Shown here: positions 1 through 7,785 of the stretch, one piece after another | Position numbering within the stretch: the stretch's first letter is position 1 | Layout of the letters: the number at the start of each line of letters is the position of its first letter | Assembly: GCF_002355155.1 (NCBI RefSeq) | Contig: NZ_AP017369.1 | Span: 1,674,001-1,738,000 of the forward strand | From: Corynebacterium suranareeae | Lineage (GTDB): Bacteria > Actinomycetota > Actinomycetes > Mycobacteriales > Mycobacteriaceae | DNA: 64,000 bases | Reading direction: 5' to 3' | Made by a program: the position numbers and the translations under genes | The notes under the pieces: generated by a model | Databases searched by the model: none | Seen by the model: the letters and a program-made list of their open reading frames with translations, nothing else | Told to the model about the DNA's origin: nothing

Positions 1-508
1 ATTCATAAATATCGCCCACCGCAAGCACCGGACCATCAAGCTGCAAATCAGAAATGATCGAAATCAACCCTGCAGGCTTACCCACCACAAAATGCAACTG
101 ATCAAATAAATCAGCAACACCCCACTGACGCAGCACATCATGCACGCCATTTTCCGGGGCATTGGTAGCTAAAACCAACCGAGCATGACCTTTCAACGAG
201 GACAAAATATCCTTAATGCCCCGCACATGCTCAACAGGCGCTAAATCCGAGCCAAGCAACTTCCGGCTCTCGCCATAAGCGATCGACATCGTGCCATCAT
301 CAATCCCTAATTCCGACGCCAACTTAGCCACAATGTCATACCCATCACGGTAAATACTCTGACCATCGTCATAGCGTCGAAGCTCCCTGCGCACACGCTC
401 CAGAAAGTCCTTGGAACCCTCCGGTGCAACACACAATGCATATGCAAGGACAGGGCCATGACCAATGGCAAGCGTGCCATCGAAATCAAAAACAATACTG
501 GGTGTCAC
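1..508 (-). CDS. HAD-like phosphatase, C-terminus cut by window edge
   Basis: Haloacid-dehalogenase-type hydrolase, cytosolic, substrate unknown. The N-terminal nucleophile motif DFDGTLA lies about ten residues from the start. Motif II (LVLATNAPENG), the motif III lysine (VVGKPAG) and motif IV (VGDIYE) follow in order, so the fold is close to complete where the window ends. I chose the GTG at 508 because AAGGA stands seven bases upstream. In-frame ATGs at 550 and 553 have no such site, and a TATGAT -10-like box overlaps them. It lies downstream of the thiamin operon terminator and is probably transcribed separately. The phosphatase class is clear; the substrate cannot be read from the sequence. 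Confidence 0.85.
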   Translation of the reverse strand, partial: MTPSIVFDFDGTLAIGHGPVLAYALCVAPEGSKDFLERVRRELRRYDDGQSIYRDGYDIVAKLASELGIDDGTMSIAYGESRKLLGSDLAPVEHVRGIKDILSSLKGHARLVLATNAPENGVHDVLRQWGVADLFDQLHFVVGKPAGLISIISDLQLDGPVLAVGDIYE

Positions 509-647
509 AAAAAGATCCTTGGATCGGGAAGAAATGGACGATGCGTTCATCATAAAAGTATTTGATGAACACAACGTCCAACCTTGAGTGAACGATCAAT
601 GACACCTACATGAACACTTGCCCCAGCCCGACCCCACAGCTGCAAAA

Positions 648-691
648 GCGCGCCGGGCCACCTCCTAATTGACGGAGATGGCCCGGCGCGC
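648..691 (-). terminator. Strong intrinsic terminator after thiED
   Basis: A perfect 13-bp GC-rich stem (GCGCGCCGGGCCA with its complement) continues inward with one mismatch through CTCC/GGAG, giving about 22 pairs. On the minus strand it is followed by a TTTT run. It starts 17 bases after the thiED stop codon, as expected for the end of the thiM-thiED transcript. Confidence 0.85.
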
Positions 692-707
692 GGGTAGCCC
701 AGTTCAG

Positions 708-2933
708 TTAAATCCAACCGTGTCTGGTGGCTTGATCAAAGAATTCACGTTCATGAACTGAAGCGCTCAAGAATGCTCGAGCGGCATCGACGCGTTGTTC
801 AGAACCCGCATTTTCTAAGGCCTTTTCTAACCGGGCAATGGCAGCACGGGTTCCATTGATAAATTCTTCGCTGGAGTAGGTGTCAAGCCAGTCCTTGTAG
901 GGGTGATCTTCGTGGTTTTGTTCAGCTAGCATCAACCCGATTTCCGCGTAAAGCCAGTAGCAGGGCAGTACTGCAGCAACACCGCACACATAATCTTCTG
1001 TGTAGGTGCGCGCGATGAGGAAGTCGGTGTAGGCCATGGTGATATGCGATGGCGCGGATACTGTGGCTCCTGCCATGTAAGAGCGATGGAGTTCAGCTTC
1101 AACAACTAAACACTCCGCAGCGCTTTGTGCCCATTCGATTTGTGCCTGCGCATCGGGAGCGATCGAGGATAATCGGGCCAACGCTCTGGAGTATTGGGCA
1201 AGATATTGTGCATCTTGGTCAATGTAGAAATCGAACTCTGGGCGCCGGAGGGTGCCGTCGCCAAGCATGGTGATGAAGTCTGAACTGTTGATGCCCGCGA
1301 TGATATCGCCGCTTGCTTCCCACAGCGCGCGCGTGAATGGCCCGGCAGGTTCGATGCGTGGAGCTGGGCTTTTAACCGTCGATGGGGCAACGAAACTCGT
1401 TGCTGTTTGCCCATCTAGGCGCGGCGCTAAAAGGTGATCCCAGGGAGTGGTCTCAGCAGCTGAGAGCATGCGGCGAGTGAGGTGCCCGTGATCGACTGGT
1501 CCGTTTCCCGTGCCGACGTGGAGCTGGTCGGCGTGGCGCAGGGCTTCATTAAGCCAGCGTGTGGACCACTCAAGGGCTTTTTCAACGCTCTCACCGGTGG
1601 CAATTCGGGTGGCAAGAGCAGCGGACAGGGAACATCCGGTGCCGTGGGAATTGGTGGTGTTGACGCGCAAGTTTTCCACCTGGAATACCGAGCCATCTGG
1701 GCGAACGACTGCGTTATCTGCCAAAGCGCCAGTCAAATGCCCACCCTTGACGATAACGATGGTGTCATGCTCAGCAGCAAATGCTTGAGCCTGAGCAATT
1801 GCCTGATCCATCGTTGTGGCCGGCTGGCTATCGCACAATACGGCGAGCTCTGGGATGTTTGGGGTAACAACATCCACGTGGGCAGCCAGGCGACGCAAAG
1901 ATTCTTCAGCACTGGCATCAAGCAACCGGTCACCGCTGGTTGCGATCATCACCGGATCAAGCACCACCGGGCCGTGCTCACGGGAGCCCAACCAATGTGC
2001 CACCAGATCTACCGTGTCAGCAGAACCCAACATGCCGAGCTTGATGGCGTCGACCGTGACATCGGAAAAGACTGCATCAAGTTGTTCTTCCAAGAAAGTC
2101 AAGGGAGGAGTATGGATTGTGTTGACGCCGTGAGTATTTTGGGCAACCAACGAGGTGACCACACACATGCCATATCCACCACCTGCGGCAATAGATTTCA
2201 GGTCAGCTTGAATGCCTGCACCGCCTGTGGGGTCAGTGCCTGCAATAGATAGCACGCGTGGGGTAGAGGGGACGTCCACAAAAGCTCCTTGGAAAGCAGT
2301 TAGTAATTGGGAAGCGGCAACTGCAGGATCTGCAGCGGTCATAATTTCAGACACCACACATAGGCCGTCAATGTCAGTACCTGCAAGTTCAGCAGCATTG
2401 TCCAGCCCCACGCCTCCAATGGCAACAGACGCAATGCCGTGAGCTTTCGCCAGGGTTGAGATCTCCGCGATGCCTTCAACACCGAGTGCTGGTGCCGCAT
2501 CTGGTTTGGTAGCTGTAGAAGTCACGGGACCGATGCCAATCACATCGGGCAATGCCACATCAGCGGCTGCACATTGCGCAATCACCGTGCGCAGCTGATC
2601 TAAGTTTTCAATGCTCAACCCCAACTCAAGATTGGCGGGAAGCTGCCTTCGTGCCTGAATATAAGGTGTATCGCCTTGGCCAATGTGCAGATGAAGCCCC
2701 AGCTCAACCGCAATATCAAGGTAATCATTAACCACAAGCGATACCCCGCGGGCGTCACAGATTTCTTTTAGCTCCACAGCTGCTGCACGAACATCTTGTT
2801 TAGGGGAGTTTTTATCACGCAATTGCACCACGGATACCCCGCCTGAAATCGCGGCGTCCACGATTCCGGCAACGTTATCCGGCCCACCACCAAGATGCGG
2901 ATCTGTCACAAGGTATAAAGAAAAATCAGTCAC
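708..2933 (-). CDS. thiED: ThiE-ThiD-TenA trifunctional thiamin fusion
   Basis: A 741-residue protein with three thiamin enzymes in line. Residues about 1-215 are ThiE (thiamin-phosphate synthase: VQLRDK, GIGPVTSTATK, AIGGV). About 225-480 are ThiD (HMP/HMP-P kinase: GTDPTGGAGIQADLK and the anion-hole SHGTGCSLSAALA). About 530-741 are TenA (aminopyrimidine aminohydrolase, with the catalytic cysteine in VLPCYWLYAE and a C-terminal HEREFF). Together they would salvage degraded thiamin pyrimidine, phosphorylate it and couple it to the thiazole phosphate supplied by ThiM. The GTG at 2933 begins the ThiE homology and lies eight bases after the thiM stop; a longer reading from 2960 would overlap thiM. 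It is probably co-transcribed with thiM under the TPP riboswitch. All three active-site signatures look intact. Confidence 0.93.
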   Translation of the reverse strand: MTDFSLYLVTDPHLGGGPDNVAGIVDAAISGGVSVVQLRDKNSPKQDVRAAAVELKEICDARGVSLVVNDYLDIAVELGLHLHIGQGDTPYIQARRQLPANLELGLSIENLDQLRTVIAQCAAADVALPDVIGIGPVTSTATKPDAAPALGVEGIAEISTLAKAHGIASVAIGGVGLDNAAELAGTDIDGLCVVSEIMTAADPAVAASQLLTAFQGAFVDVPSTPRVLSIAGTDPTGGAGIQADLKSIAAGGGYGMCVVTSLVAQNTHGVNTIHTPPLTFLEEQLDAVFSDVTVDAIKLGMLGSADTVDLVAHWLGSREHGPVVLDPVMIATSGDRLLDASAEESLRRLAAHVDVVTPNIPELAVLCDSQPATTMDQAIAQAQAFAAEHDTIVIVKGGHLTGALADNAVVRPDGSVFQVENLRVNTTNSHGTGCSLSAALATRIATGESVEKALEWSTRWLNEALRHADQLHVGTGNGPVDHGHLTRRMLSAAETTPWDHLLAPRLDGQTATSFVAPSTVKSPAPRIEPAGPFTRALWEASGDIIAGINSSDFITMLGDGTLRRPEFDFYIDQDAQYLAQYSRALARLSSIAPDAQAQIEWAQSAAECLVVEAELHRSYMAGATVSAPSHITMAYTDFLIARTYTEDYVCGVAAVLPCYWLYAEIGLMLAEQNHEDHPYKDWLDTYSSEEFINGTRAAIARLEKALENAGSEQRVDAARAFLSASVHEREFFDQATRHGWI

Positions 2934-2940
2934 GGAAATC

Positions 2941-3747
2941 TTAAGCCTCACGCACATCAATCAACGAAGCCACGGTCTGCGCATCGACCTCATACAAGGC
3001 ATCAATAAACGCAACCGCGAAACTTCCTGGTGCTGTGGCTTTCTGCGCAGCGATCTGGCCAGCTGCTCCAATGTGGGCGTGTGCCGCCAACACAGCATCA
3101 TGCTCTGAAATCGATGAACCTACCACAGCACCCAAATAGGCGGCCGTTAAAGCGCCCAACGAACAACCCGTGCCAATCACCAGCTGCAACATGGGATCCC
3201 CAGAGCGCAACCATGTCACCCGGTCACCAGAAACAATAAGGTCCTGCTCCCCAGAAACCGCCACAACACCACCGGTGCGATTGGCCAACTGATGCGCCGC
3301 ATGCAGCGCTGCTTCCACCGAATCGGTCGCGTCTACGCCGCGCCCACCAGCACCCAGACCGGCAAGCGCCACGATTTCTGACGCGTTTCCACGAATTGCG
3401 GCTGGCTGCTTATCGACGATTCCCTCCGCATACTTAGTCCTCTCCGACAATCCACCCACAGCAACGGGATCCAGCACCCACGGTGTCCCAGCTTTTAGTG
3501 CGCCCTCAATGGCATTGGTCATTCCTTGGTACTGCTCAGTAGAGGGAGTACCTGCATTAATGAGCACTCCGTTTGCGATCGCGGCGAATTCTGCTGATTC
3601 AGCTGGAGTATCAACCATCGCAGGGGTAGCTCCCGCAGCAAGCAATACATTCGCGGTGACCTGCATGACCACAGAGTTGGTTAAACACTGAACAAGAGGA
3701 GTGTTTTGTCGAACAAGAGTTAAAGAATCCAAAAATGAGTTAGCCAC
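2941..3747 (-). CDS. thiM: Hydroxyethylthiazole kinase
   Basis: Phosphorylates 4-methyl-5-(2-hydroxyethyl)thiazole, giving the thiazole phosphate used by the ThiE domain encoded next door. The ThiM pattern is clear: [14 protein letters not shown] near the N-terminus, WVLDPVAVG in the middle and the [16 protein letters not shown] nucleotide/anion hole near the C-terminus. The start is uncertain. The ATG at 3759 has its A inside the last conserved base of the TPP aptamer and no room for a ribosome site. The in-frame GTG at 3747 has GAAGGG twelve bases upstream, which is part of the aptamer itself; I prefer 3747 (268 residues). thiED follows after a short gap in the same operon. Confidence 0.93.
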   Translation of the reverse strand: MANSFLDSLTLVRQNTPLVQCLTNSVVMQVTANVLLAAGATPAMVDTPAESAEFAAIANGVLINAGTPSTEQYQGMTNAIEGALKAGTPWVLDPVAVGGLSERTKYAEGIVDKQPAAIRGNASEIVALAGLGAGGRGVDATDSVEAALHAAHQLANRTGGVVAVSGEQDLIVSGDRVTWLRSGDPMLQLVIGTGCSLGALTAAYLGAVVGSSISEHDAVLAAHAHIGAAGQIAAQKATAPGSFAVAFIDALYEVDAQTVASLIDVREA

Positions 3748-3758
3748 TTTAAAGGCCA

Positions 3759-3846
3759 TCCCTTCGCTAGTACGAGCTAGAGCAGGTTCAACGGGTGTTT
3801 TCTCAGCCTCTGGAAATTAAAATCCAGCAACGGCACCCCGTGCCTG
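3759..3846 (-). promoter_or_regulatory. TPP riboswitch (THI element) upstream of thiM
   Basis: Read on the minus strand, the conserved blocks of the thiamin-pyrophosphate aptamer appear in order: CGGGGTGCC (3840-3832), GGCTGAGA (3808-3801), ACACCCG (3797-3792), TGAACCTG (3790-3783), a CTAG/CTAG stem, and the closing GCGAAGGGA (3767-3759). The only purine-rich ribosome site for thiM is the GAAGGG inside this last block. Ligand binding should therefore hide it directly, without a separate expression platform. No terminator hairpin is seen between aptamer and gene. Confidence 0.93.
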
Positions 3847-4157
3847 CTAATCAGCCTAGCAAAGTGGACGTGTGTACTTTTCCACAGGGGCGGAGGGGCC
3901 GGCGGGTAACTCATAAGCGACAATGTGTTTGAATATTCACTACAAACTTGAGATTTCCGATGGATTGTGGTGGATTGTTGCATGTAACCATCCGTTAAAT
4001 GCAAAGTTTTGTTCGAATTAAAGGGGTGATGTCCTGTTTGTGGTGAGTTCTTGATCAGCACACCTTCAGGTTTCACATTTCCTCACGCGCACCGAAATGA
4101 TGCGGCCGATATAAACCGGACTTGGGTTAACTCGGCAAACCAGACCAATGCGCGTTA

Positions 4158-4416
4158 GCGTTTATCGCTTGTTTAAGGCTTCGAGTTTTTCAGATGAACT
4201 ATGGTGTGCATGAAGCCCTGAAAACCCGTTAGAAGCGCTTCTGGGGAGGTATGACTTTTCAGGTGTCGCACCAAAATGTGAGTGCGACCAAATCAGGAGA
4301 CCCAGAATCTGCAAAAACTTAAATGTTGGGTCTCTGTGTTTGGTAATGAGAGCGATACGCCAAACCAGGAGACCCACAAACGTCGAAAACGTGATTTCTG
4401 GGTCTCTGTGTTTGGT
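4158..4416 (+). repeat. Structured intergenic repeat, copy A
   Basis: One of four related elements in this window (see 18136, 21898 and 58713). It opens with TTTATCGCTTGTTTAAGG and carries the perfect dyad AGAAGCGCTTCT at 4231-4242, then GGGGAGGTATGACTTTT. Next comes a local stem GTCGCAC/GTGCGAC, and two hairpins at 4287-4344 and 4360-4416 built from ACCAAA..GGAGACCCA and TGGGTCTC..TTTGGT arms. It fills the gap between thiM and ndh. It closely resembles copy D and has no convincing coding capacity. Confidence 0.8.
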
Positions 4417-4595
4417 CTCACGCCGTCTCATGCCGCCAAGTGCACGAACATCAAAATCCACACCGGGGCATACAGCTATTTCAGCACTAATCTGGCTCAC
4501 GTCGGGATCGGATTTCACGTCTTTCTAACAAACACCGAAATGATGAGCGCACAGTTTCGCGTATGGGCACCTAAAAGATCGCCTTCTACAACAAA

Positions 4596-4625
4596 AGCGT
4601 GACTCCCCGTTAAGGAAGTCACGCT
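4596..4625 (-). terminator. Intrinsic terminator after ndh
   Basis: The stem AGCGTGACT/AGTCACGCT encloses an eleven-base loop. On the minus strand it is followed by TTTTGTTGTAG. It lies 25 bases beyond the ndh stop codon. Confidence 0.75.
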
Positions 4626-4650
4626 CGTTGCTTACTACAGAAAAGTAGAC

Positions 4651-6054
4651 TTACTTTCCGCCGAAACGCTGGTTGTCGCGCAGCTCGATTGGGAGATCTG
4701 CAGCGGCCTCTTCCAGCTCGTGTGCGTACTTAAGCATGGCAGTACGGGAGTGAAGCTGCTGGCGAGTGGTGGCCAGGTTCCAACGCTTACGGGACATAGC
4801 GTTAAGTCCCCAGCTGATGCCGGAAACGAAACGGTTGCGGAAGCCCACGAGGAACATGATGTGAACAGCCAACCACAGGATCCATCCGATGAAACCGGTG
4901 ACCTCAACCTTGCCCATCTTCACCACAGCGGAAAAGCGGGAAATGGTTGCCATGGAGCCCTTATCGAAGTAATCGAAAGCTTCGCGCTCAGTGTTGGAGC
5001 GGCCTTCGACCTCAGCTGCGATCTGCTCTGCAACATACTCACCACTCTGGATTGCTACCTGAGCAACACCAGGGAGGTTGTTGTAGTTCATCATGTCACC
5101 AACAACGAAGACGTTCTTGTGCTCGCCCACAGACAGGTCATCGTTGACCATCACGCGACCTGCGCGGTCAGTCTCAACGCCGGTTTGCTCTGCAATGAGC
5201 TTGCCCAGTGGGGAAGCAGCCACACCAGCGGACCAAATCTTGCAGAAGGACTCAATGGTGTGCTCTTCGCCGTCTTTGGTCTTGTAGGTAACCGAGGTGG
5301 CATCCACGTTGGTGACCATTGCGTTCAGGCGAACGTTAACACCGATCTTTTCCAGGGTGCGCTGAGCGTTACGGCCGAGACGCTTACCGAATGGAGGAAG
5401 AACCTGTGGTGCACCATCAAGCAAGATGATCTTTGCGGAGTTGGTGTTGAAGTTCTTGTACTCACCAGCAAGGGTGCGGTGTGCCATTTCAGCCAACTGA
5501 CCTGCAAGCTCAACGCCGGTTGGACCAGCACCAACAACAACGAAGGTGAGCAGACGCTCACGCTCAGCAGGATCTTCACAGATCTCAGCACGCTCGAAAG
5601 CGCCAATGATACGAGCGCGCAGCTCTAGAGCATCATCGATGGACTTCATGCCTGGAGCGAACTCAGCGAAGTGATCGTTACCAAAGTAGGATTGGCCTGC
5701 ACCAGCACCAACAACCAGGGAGTCATACTCGAAGACGCGGGTGAACTCACCGAGGGTAGCGGTCACGGTCTGGGACTCGACATTGATGTCGGTGACCTCA
5801 CCCTTGATGACGTTGACGTTTTCCTGGGAGCCCAGGATCTGTCGGGTTGAAGGTGCAATTTCACCAGAGGACAAGATGCCAGTTGCTACTTGGTACAGCA
5901 GTGGCTGGAAGAGGTGGTGATTTGTGCGGTCAATCAGAGTGACATCGACGTCTGCCTTGGCCAGGTTTTTAGCAGCAAAAAGGCCACCAAAACCGGAGCC
6001 GATGACGACGACGTGGTGACGGCCGCCTTCGGGGCGGGTTGGGTTAACTGACAT
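4651..6054 (-). CDS. ndh: Type II NADH dehydrogenase
   Basis: Non-proton-pumping NADH:menaquinone oxidoreductase of the respiratory chain, 467 residues, a peripheral membrane flavoprotein. An FAD-binding GSGFGG lies at residues 19-24. A second Rossmann motif, VVGAGPTGVELAG, is near residue 180 for NADH, and VFVVGDMM near residue 315 completes the FAD site. A hydrophobic, Trp-rich stretch (WILWLAVHIMFLVGF) close to the C-terminus is the likely membrane anchor. The start at 6054 (MSVNPTRPEGG) is preferred over a longer frame to 6162: it is preceded by GGAGA and places the first glycine motif at the usual distance. It is monocistronic, with a terminator downstream and a divergent gene upstream. 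Confidence 0.95.
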   Translation of the reverse strand: MSVNPTRPEGGRHHVVVIGSGFGGLFAAKNLAKADVDVTLIDRTNHHLFQPLLYQVATGILSSGEIAPSTRQILGSQENVNVIKGEVTDINVESQTVTATLGEFTRVFEYDSLVVGAGAGQSYFGNDHFAEFAPGMKSIDDALELRARIIGAFERAEICEDPAERERLLTFVVVGAGPTGVELAGQLAEMAHRTLAGEYKNFNTNSAKIILLDGAPQVLPPFGKRLGRNAQRTLEKIGVNVRLNAMVTNVDATSVTYKTKDGEEHTIESFCKIWSAGVAASPLGKLIAEQTGVETDRAGRVMVNDDLSVGEHKNVFVVGDMMNYNNLPGVAQVAIQSGEYVAEQIAAEVEGRSNTEREAFDYFDKGSMATISRFSAVVKMGKVEVTGFIGWILWLAVHIMFLVGFRNRFVSGISWGLNAMSRKRWNLATTRQQLHSRTAMLKYAHELEEAAADLPIELRDNQRFGGK

Positions 6055-6430
6055 ATTTGTCAAAGTCTCCTGATCGTGGATCTTAAAGCTTGTGCGGTCT
6101 GCAGTGAAAGGCGTGCAGCCGTTTAAGCGTTGTCGTGTTAAGCACGTGTACGCGTTAAACAATAGTACTTCCTACAGAAACAAACAGGATCGGGTCATGC
6201 TTTTCTGTCCGTTCGGAGAAAATCTTGCCGAATTCGCGCCCACTTTCAATAAGTATGCACGTTGGTATGGCATATGTCACGTCAAATGTCAGAACTTTTT
6301 ATTTGAGTCCGATTTATTGCGTTTCGACGCGCCTGCACCGCCTAATCAACACACGCAAGTACACTGCTTCTAGCAGCTAAATCCGCCGAAGATTTTCTTG
6401 GCTTTGATCCACTGGAGGTGCATAAAACGT
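6055..6430. other. Divergent intergenic region ndh / ufaA-like gene
   Basis: About 375 bp between two divergent genes, so it must hold both promoters. The middle (about 6240-6320) is rich in AT tracts. I see a GGAGG ribosome site at 6414-6418 for the plus-strand gene, but no operator, riboswitch or repeat that I can name. Confidence 0.4.
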
Positions 6431-7747
6431 ATGGCAGAGGCACGTTTGCGCCATCTTGAACCCATTGACGTGGAAGAGTGGCCTGGGGTGGCGTCAGTGC
6501 CTAACCTTGCGTTTTCAGGGGCGCGCGCAAGGCAAGCGGAATATCGCTTCGCTAAGGCGTGTAGCAACGCTGGCCTAGTTTTACTGGGCGATGACCCAGA
6601 TCTCATAATCGATCATGAGGAATTATTTTCACGTTTAGCAGCATCCGGGTGGCTCGGCTTAGCTGAAAGCTACATGGCAGGCGAGTGGCGCAGCGACAAG
6701 CTTGCCGACGTTTTGACCGCCCTTTTGGGGACTGGATTCAAACCCCGCGGCAAACTGTCGAGCGCATTCACCTTGCCAGGTCACGCCGTTGATACTGGTG
6801 GTGCATTACCTAATGAGCTTATTCGGCTAAGTTCTGGCGATGGGATGAGTGCCTTCGGTGGAATTTTTGCCTCTGGTGTTCCCACCACTTTGCGTACTGC
6901 AGTAAAAAGCTACGTGCCAGGTGCTGGCAAAAATAGAGAACCTGCATCACACTTTGTCGATATCACGAAAATCTCTGAACCGGTAGCCGTGGAACGTGAA
7001 GATTTAGGCGAAGCTCAACGTCGTGCAGCGTCATACTTGCTTGACTGTGCCAAGGTGAAGGCAGGAAGCCACGTATTGGAGTTTCCCAGCAGTGGTGGTG
7101 CTCTTGCTATTTTGGCAGCACGCCGACAAGCCACAGTAGATTCATTAACGGCGGATCCAGCACAAGTAGCTAGTTTGGAAGAAACATTCGTGCTTGCTGG
7201 AGTGGAAGAAGATATCCACATTGAGGTGATTCCACAAGCAATACCCACTCAGCGTGAATGGGGCGGGGCATATGACTCGATTGTCTCCATGGAAAAACTT
7301 GAAGTGGTAGGCAAGCATGGTTCCAAACGGTTTATCAAAGCAATAGACCGCATGTTAGCCACCGGTGGGAATGTCGCCTTCCAGTCTTTAGTTGCCACCG
7401 ACCAATGGGGTCCGGTGAGTACTGAGGCGATTTCTATGCTCAAGGCATATATCTGGCCGGCTCTGCACTATCCGACCGTTGATGAAGTACATCAGTTGGT
7501 TGATCGTGAATCCTCATTGCGCGTTGTTAAAGAAACTCACTTTAACGGACACTATCTAAAAAGCATCCAATTACAACGTGAAGTTTTTGAAGGCCAGATA
7601 CGCGAAGCGGCGGCAGATGGTTTTGATGCCGTCTACCGCCGCATGTGGGTGTTCCACTATGCGCTTATCGAAGCCCTGTTGCGATTGGGTTGCTTGGGTG
7701 CTGTGCAATTTGCATTGACGACAAGGAACCGAAGGGGGCGTCGATAA
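6431..7747 (+). CDS. ufaA: Cyclopropane-fatty-acid-synthase-like methyltransferase
   Basis: SAM-dependent methyltransferase of the CFA synthase/UfaA family, 438 residues. These enzymes modify the double bond of unsaturated phospholipid acyl chains. The layout matches: an N-terminal domain with GLAESYMAGEW near residue 80, then the methyltransferase core with YLLDCAKVKAGSHVLEF (about 210-225), an IVSMEKLEVVGKHG segment and the C-terminal YRRMWVFHYALIEALLR. The glycine loop reads EFPSSGGALA instead of the usual EIGxGWG, and the block after KLEVVG has diverged from GHEFW, so activity is less certain than the fold. The ATG at 6431 is chosen because GGAGG precedes it (twelve bases). It is divergent from ndh and convergent with the next transporter. 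Confidence 0.8.
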   Translation: MAEARLRHLEPIDVEEWPGVASVPNLAFSGARARQAEYRFAKACSNAGLVLLGDDPDLIIDHEELFSRLAASGWLGLAESYMAGEWRSDKLADVLTALLGTGFKPRGKLSSAFTLPGHAVDTGGALPNELIRLSSGDGMSAFGGIFASGVPTTLRTAVKSYVPGAGKNREPASHFVDITKISEPVAVEREDLGEAQRRAASYLLDCAKVKAGSHVLEFPSSGGALAILAARRQATVDSLTADPAQVASLEETFVLAGVEEDIHIEVIPQAIPTQREWGGAYDSIVSMEKLEVVGKHGSKRFIKAIDRMLATGGNVAFQSLVATDQWGPVSTEAISMLKAYIWPALHYPTVDEVHQLVDRESSLRVVKETHFNGHYLKSIQLQREVFEGQIREAAADGFDAVYRRMWVFHYALIEALLRLGCLGAVQFALTTRNRRGRR

Positions 7748-7754
7748 GCAAAAA

Positions 7755-7785
7755 TCTTTTAGACCTCTCGGAGGTCGTGGTTTTT
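7755..7785. terminator. Bidirectional terminator between convergent genes
   Basis: The hairpin GACCTC-TCG-GAGGTC (7762-7776) overlaps the last codons of the minus-strand transporter. It is followed by TTTTTGTTTT on the plus strand and by TAAAAGATTTTT on the minus strand. Confidence 0.6.

Noticed and set aside
1482..2252. Open frame of 256 codons on the plus strand
   Set aside because: Antisense to the ThiD domain of thiED.
4162..4518. Open frames on both strands across repeat copy A
   Set aside because: The repeated peptide-like pattern comes from the repeated hairpin arms, not from a gene.
4720..5628. Open frame of 302 codons on the plus strand
   Set aside because: Fully antisense to ndh, with no family resemblance; an effect of codon bias in the real gene.
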